From the NCBI GenBank assembly GCA_945910005.1, contig OX246749.1, positions 20,728,197 through 20,792,196 on the forward strand: DNA of 64,000 nucleotides, in the 5' to 3' direction. The DNA is from Isoperla grammatica (taxonomy: Eukaryota; Arthropoda; Insecta; Plecoptera; Perlodidae). Position numbers and translations under genes: made by a program. A model generated the notes under the pieces. It did not search any database and had not been told where the DNA came from. It saw only the letters and a program-made list of their open reading frames with translations. Shown here piece after piece: positions 63,986-64,000 of this stretch (positions within the stretch are counted from its first letter, which is position 1; the number at the start of each line of letters is the position of its first letter).

Positions 63986-64000
63986 TGTCCCTTCCCTTAC

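Overview
This is a window of a metazoan nuclear genome, AT-rich, intron-bearing and dominated by transposable elements. It carries LINEs of several clades, two Ty1/copia elements, a non-autonomous LTR element, hAT, P-like and other inverted-repeat DNA transposons, two minisatellite arrays, and the interspersed 'aggcctaggcct' words common in marine invertebrates. An invertebrate such as an echinoderm is plausible, but nothing here proves the species. No bacterial genes, rRNA, intact tRNA or CRISPR array were found.

Layout. 1-1865: copia gag/pol fragment (- strand) broken by a 376-bp retroposon. 2.9-10.8 kb: fragments of gag-like LINE ORF1s (- strand), two 5'-truncated LINEs (+ strand) with ACTT tails, and a 33-unit array of a 52-bp repeat. 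11.05-12.58 kb: 53 units of a 29-bp repeat. 12.6-17.7 kb: LINE relic, a hAT element, a P-like transposase relic and a tRNA-like SINE relic. 17.7-22.4 kb: a nearly complete two-ORF LINE (- strand) with a 14-bp target duplication. 22.4-25.8 kb: a second LINE (- strand) whose ORF1 carries a SAP domain. 25.9-30.3 kb: LINE and P-transposase fragments and an inverted-repeat element. 31.4-35.8 kb: a host gene (- strand) with a DUF4806-like C-terminus, its introns filled with nested hAT elements. 36.9-39.3 kb: a run of foldback elements. 39.3-44.5 kb: a seven-exon host gene (- strand), about 555 residues, SAMD3-like in layout. 45.5-60.4 kb: a three-deep nest, with a copia element (-) split by an I-type LINE (+), itself split by a 4.7-kb non-autonomous LTR element (+). 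61.3-64 kb: a phased GATATC array, a tandem duplication with an inserted inverted-repeat element, another inverted-repeat element, and a 68-bp tandem repeat.

The most interesting signal is a short retroposon family with four full-length copies (1430, 9522, 23210, 42933), each bounded by a 12-16-bp target duplication. Its first bases fold into the nested double pseudoknot of an HDV-like self-cleaving ribozyme: a 7-bp P1 that begins at the first base of the element, a 7-bp P2, a 3-bp P3 and a C-containing J4/2. A weaker version of the same layout can be drawn at the 5' end of the I-type LINE. Both host genes look well formed but each needs one extra base in one exon to keep frame, so either they are decaying or the assembly carries single-base errors.
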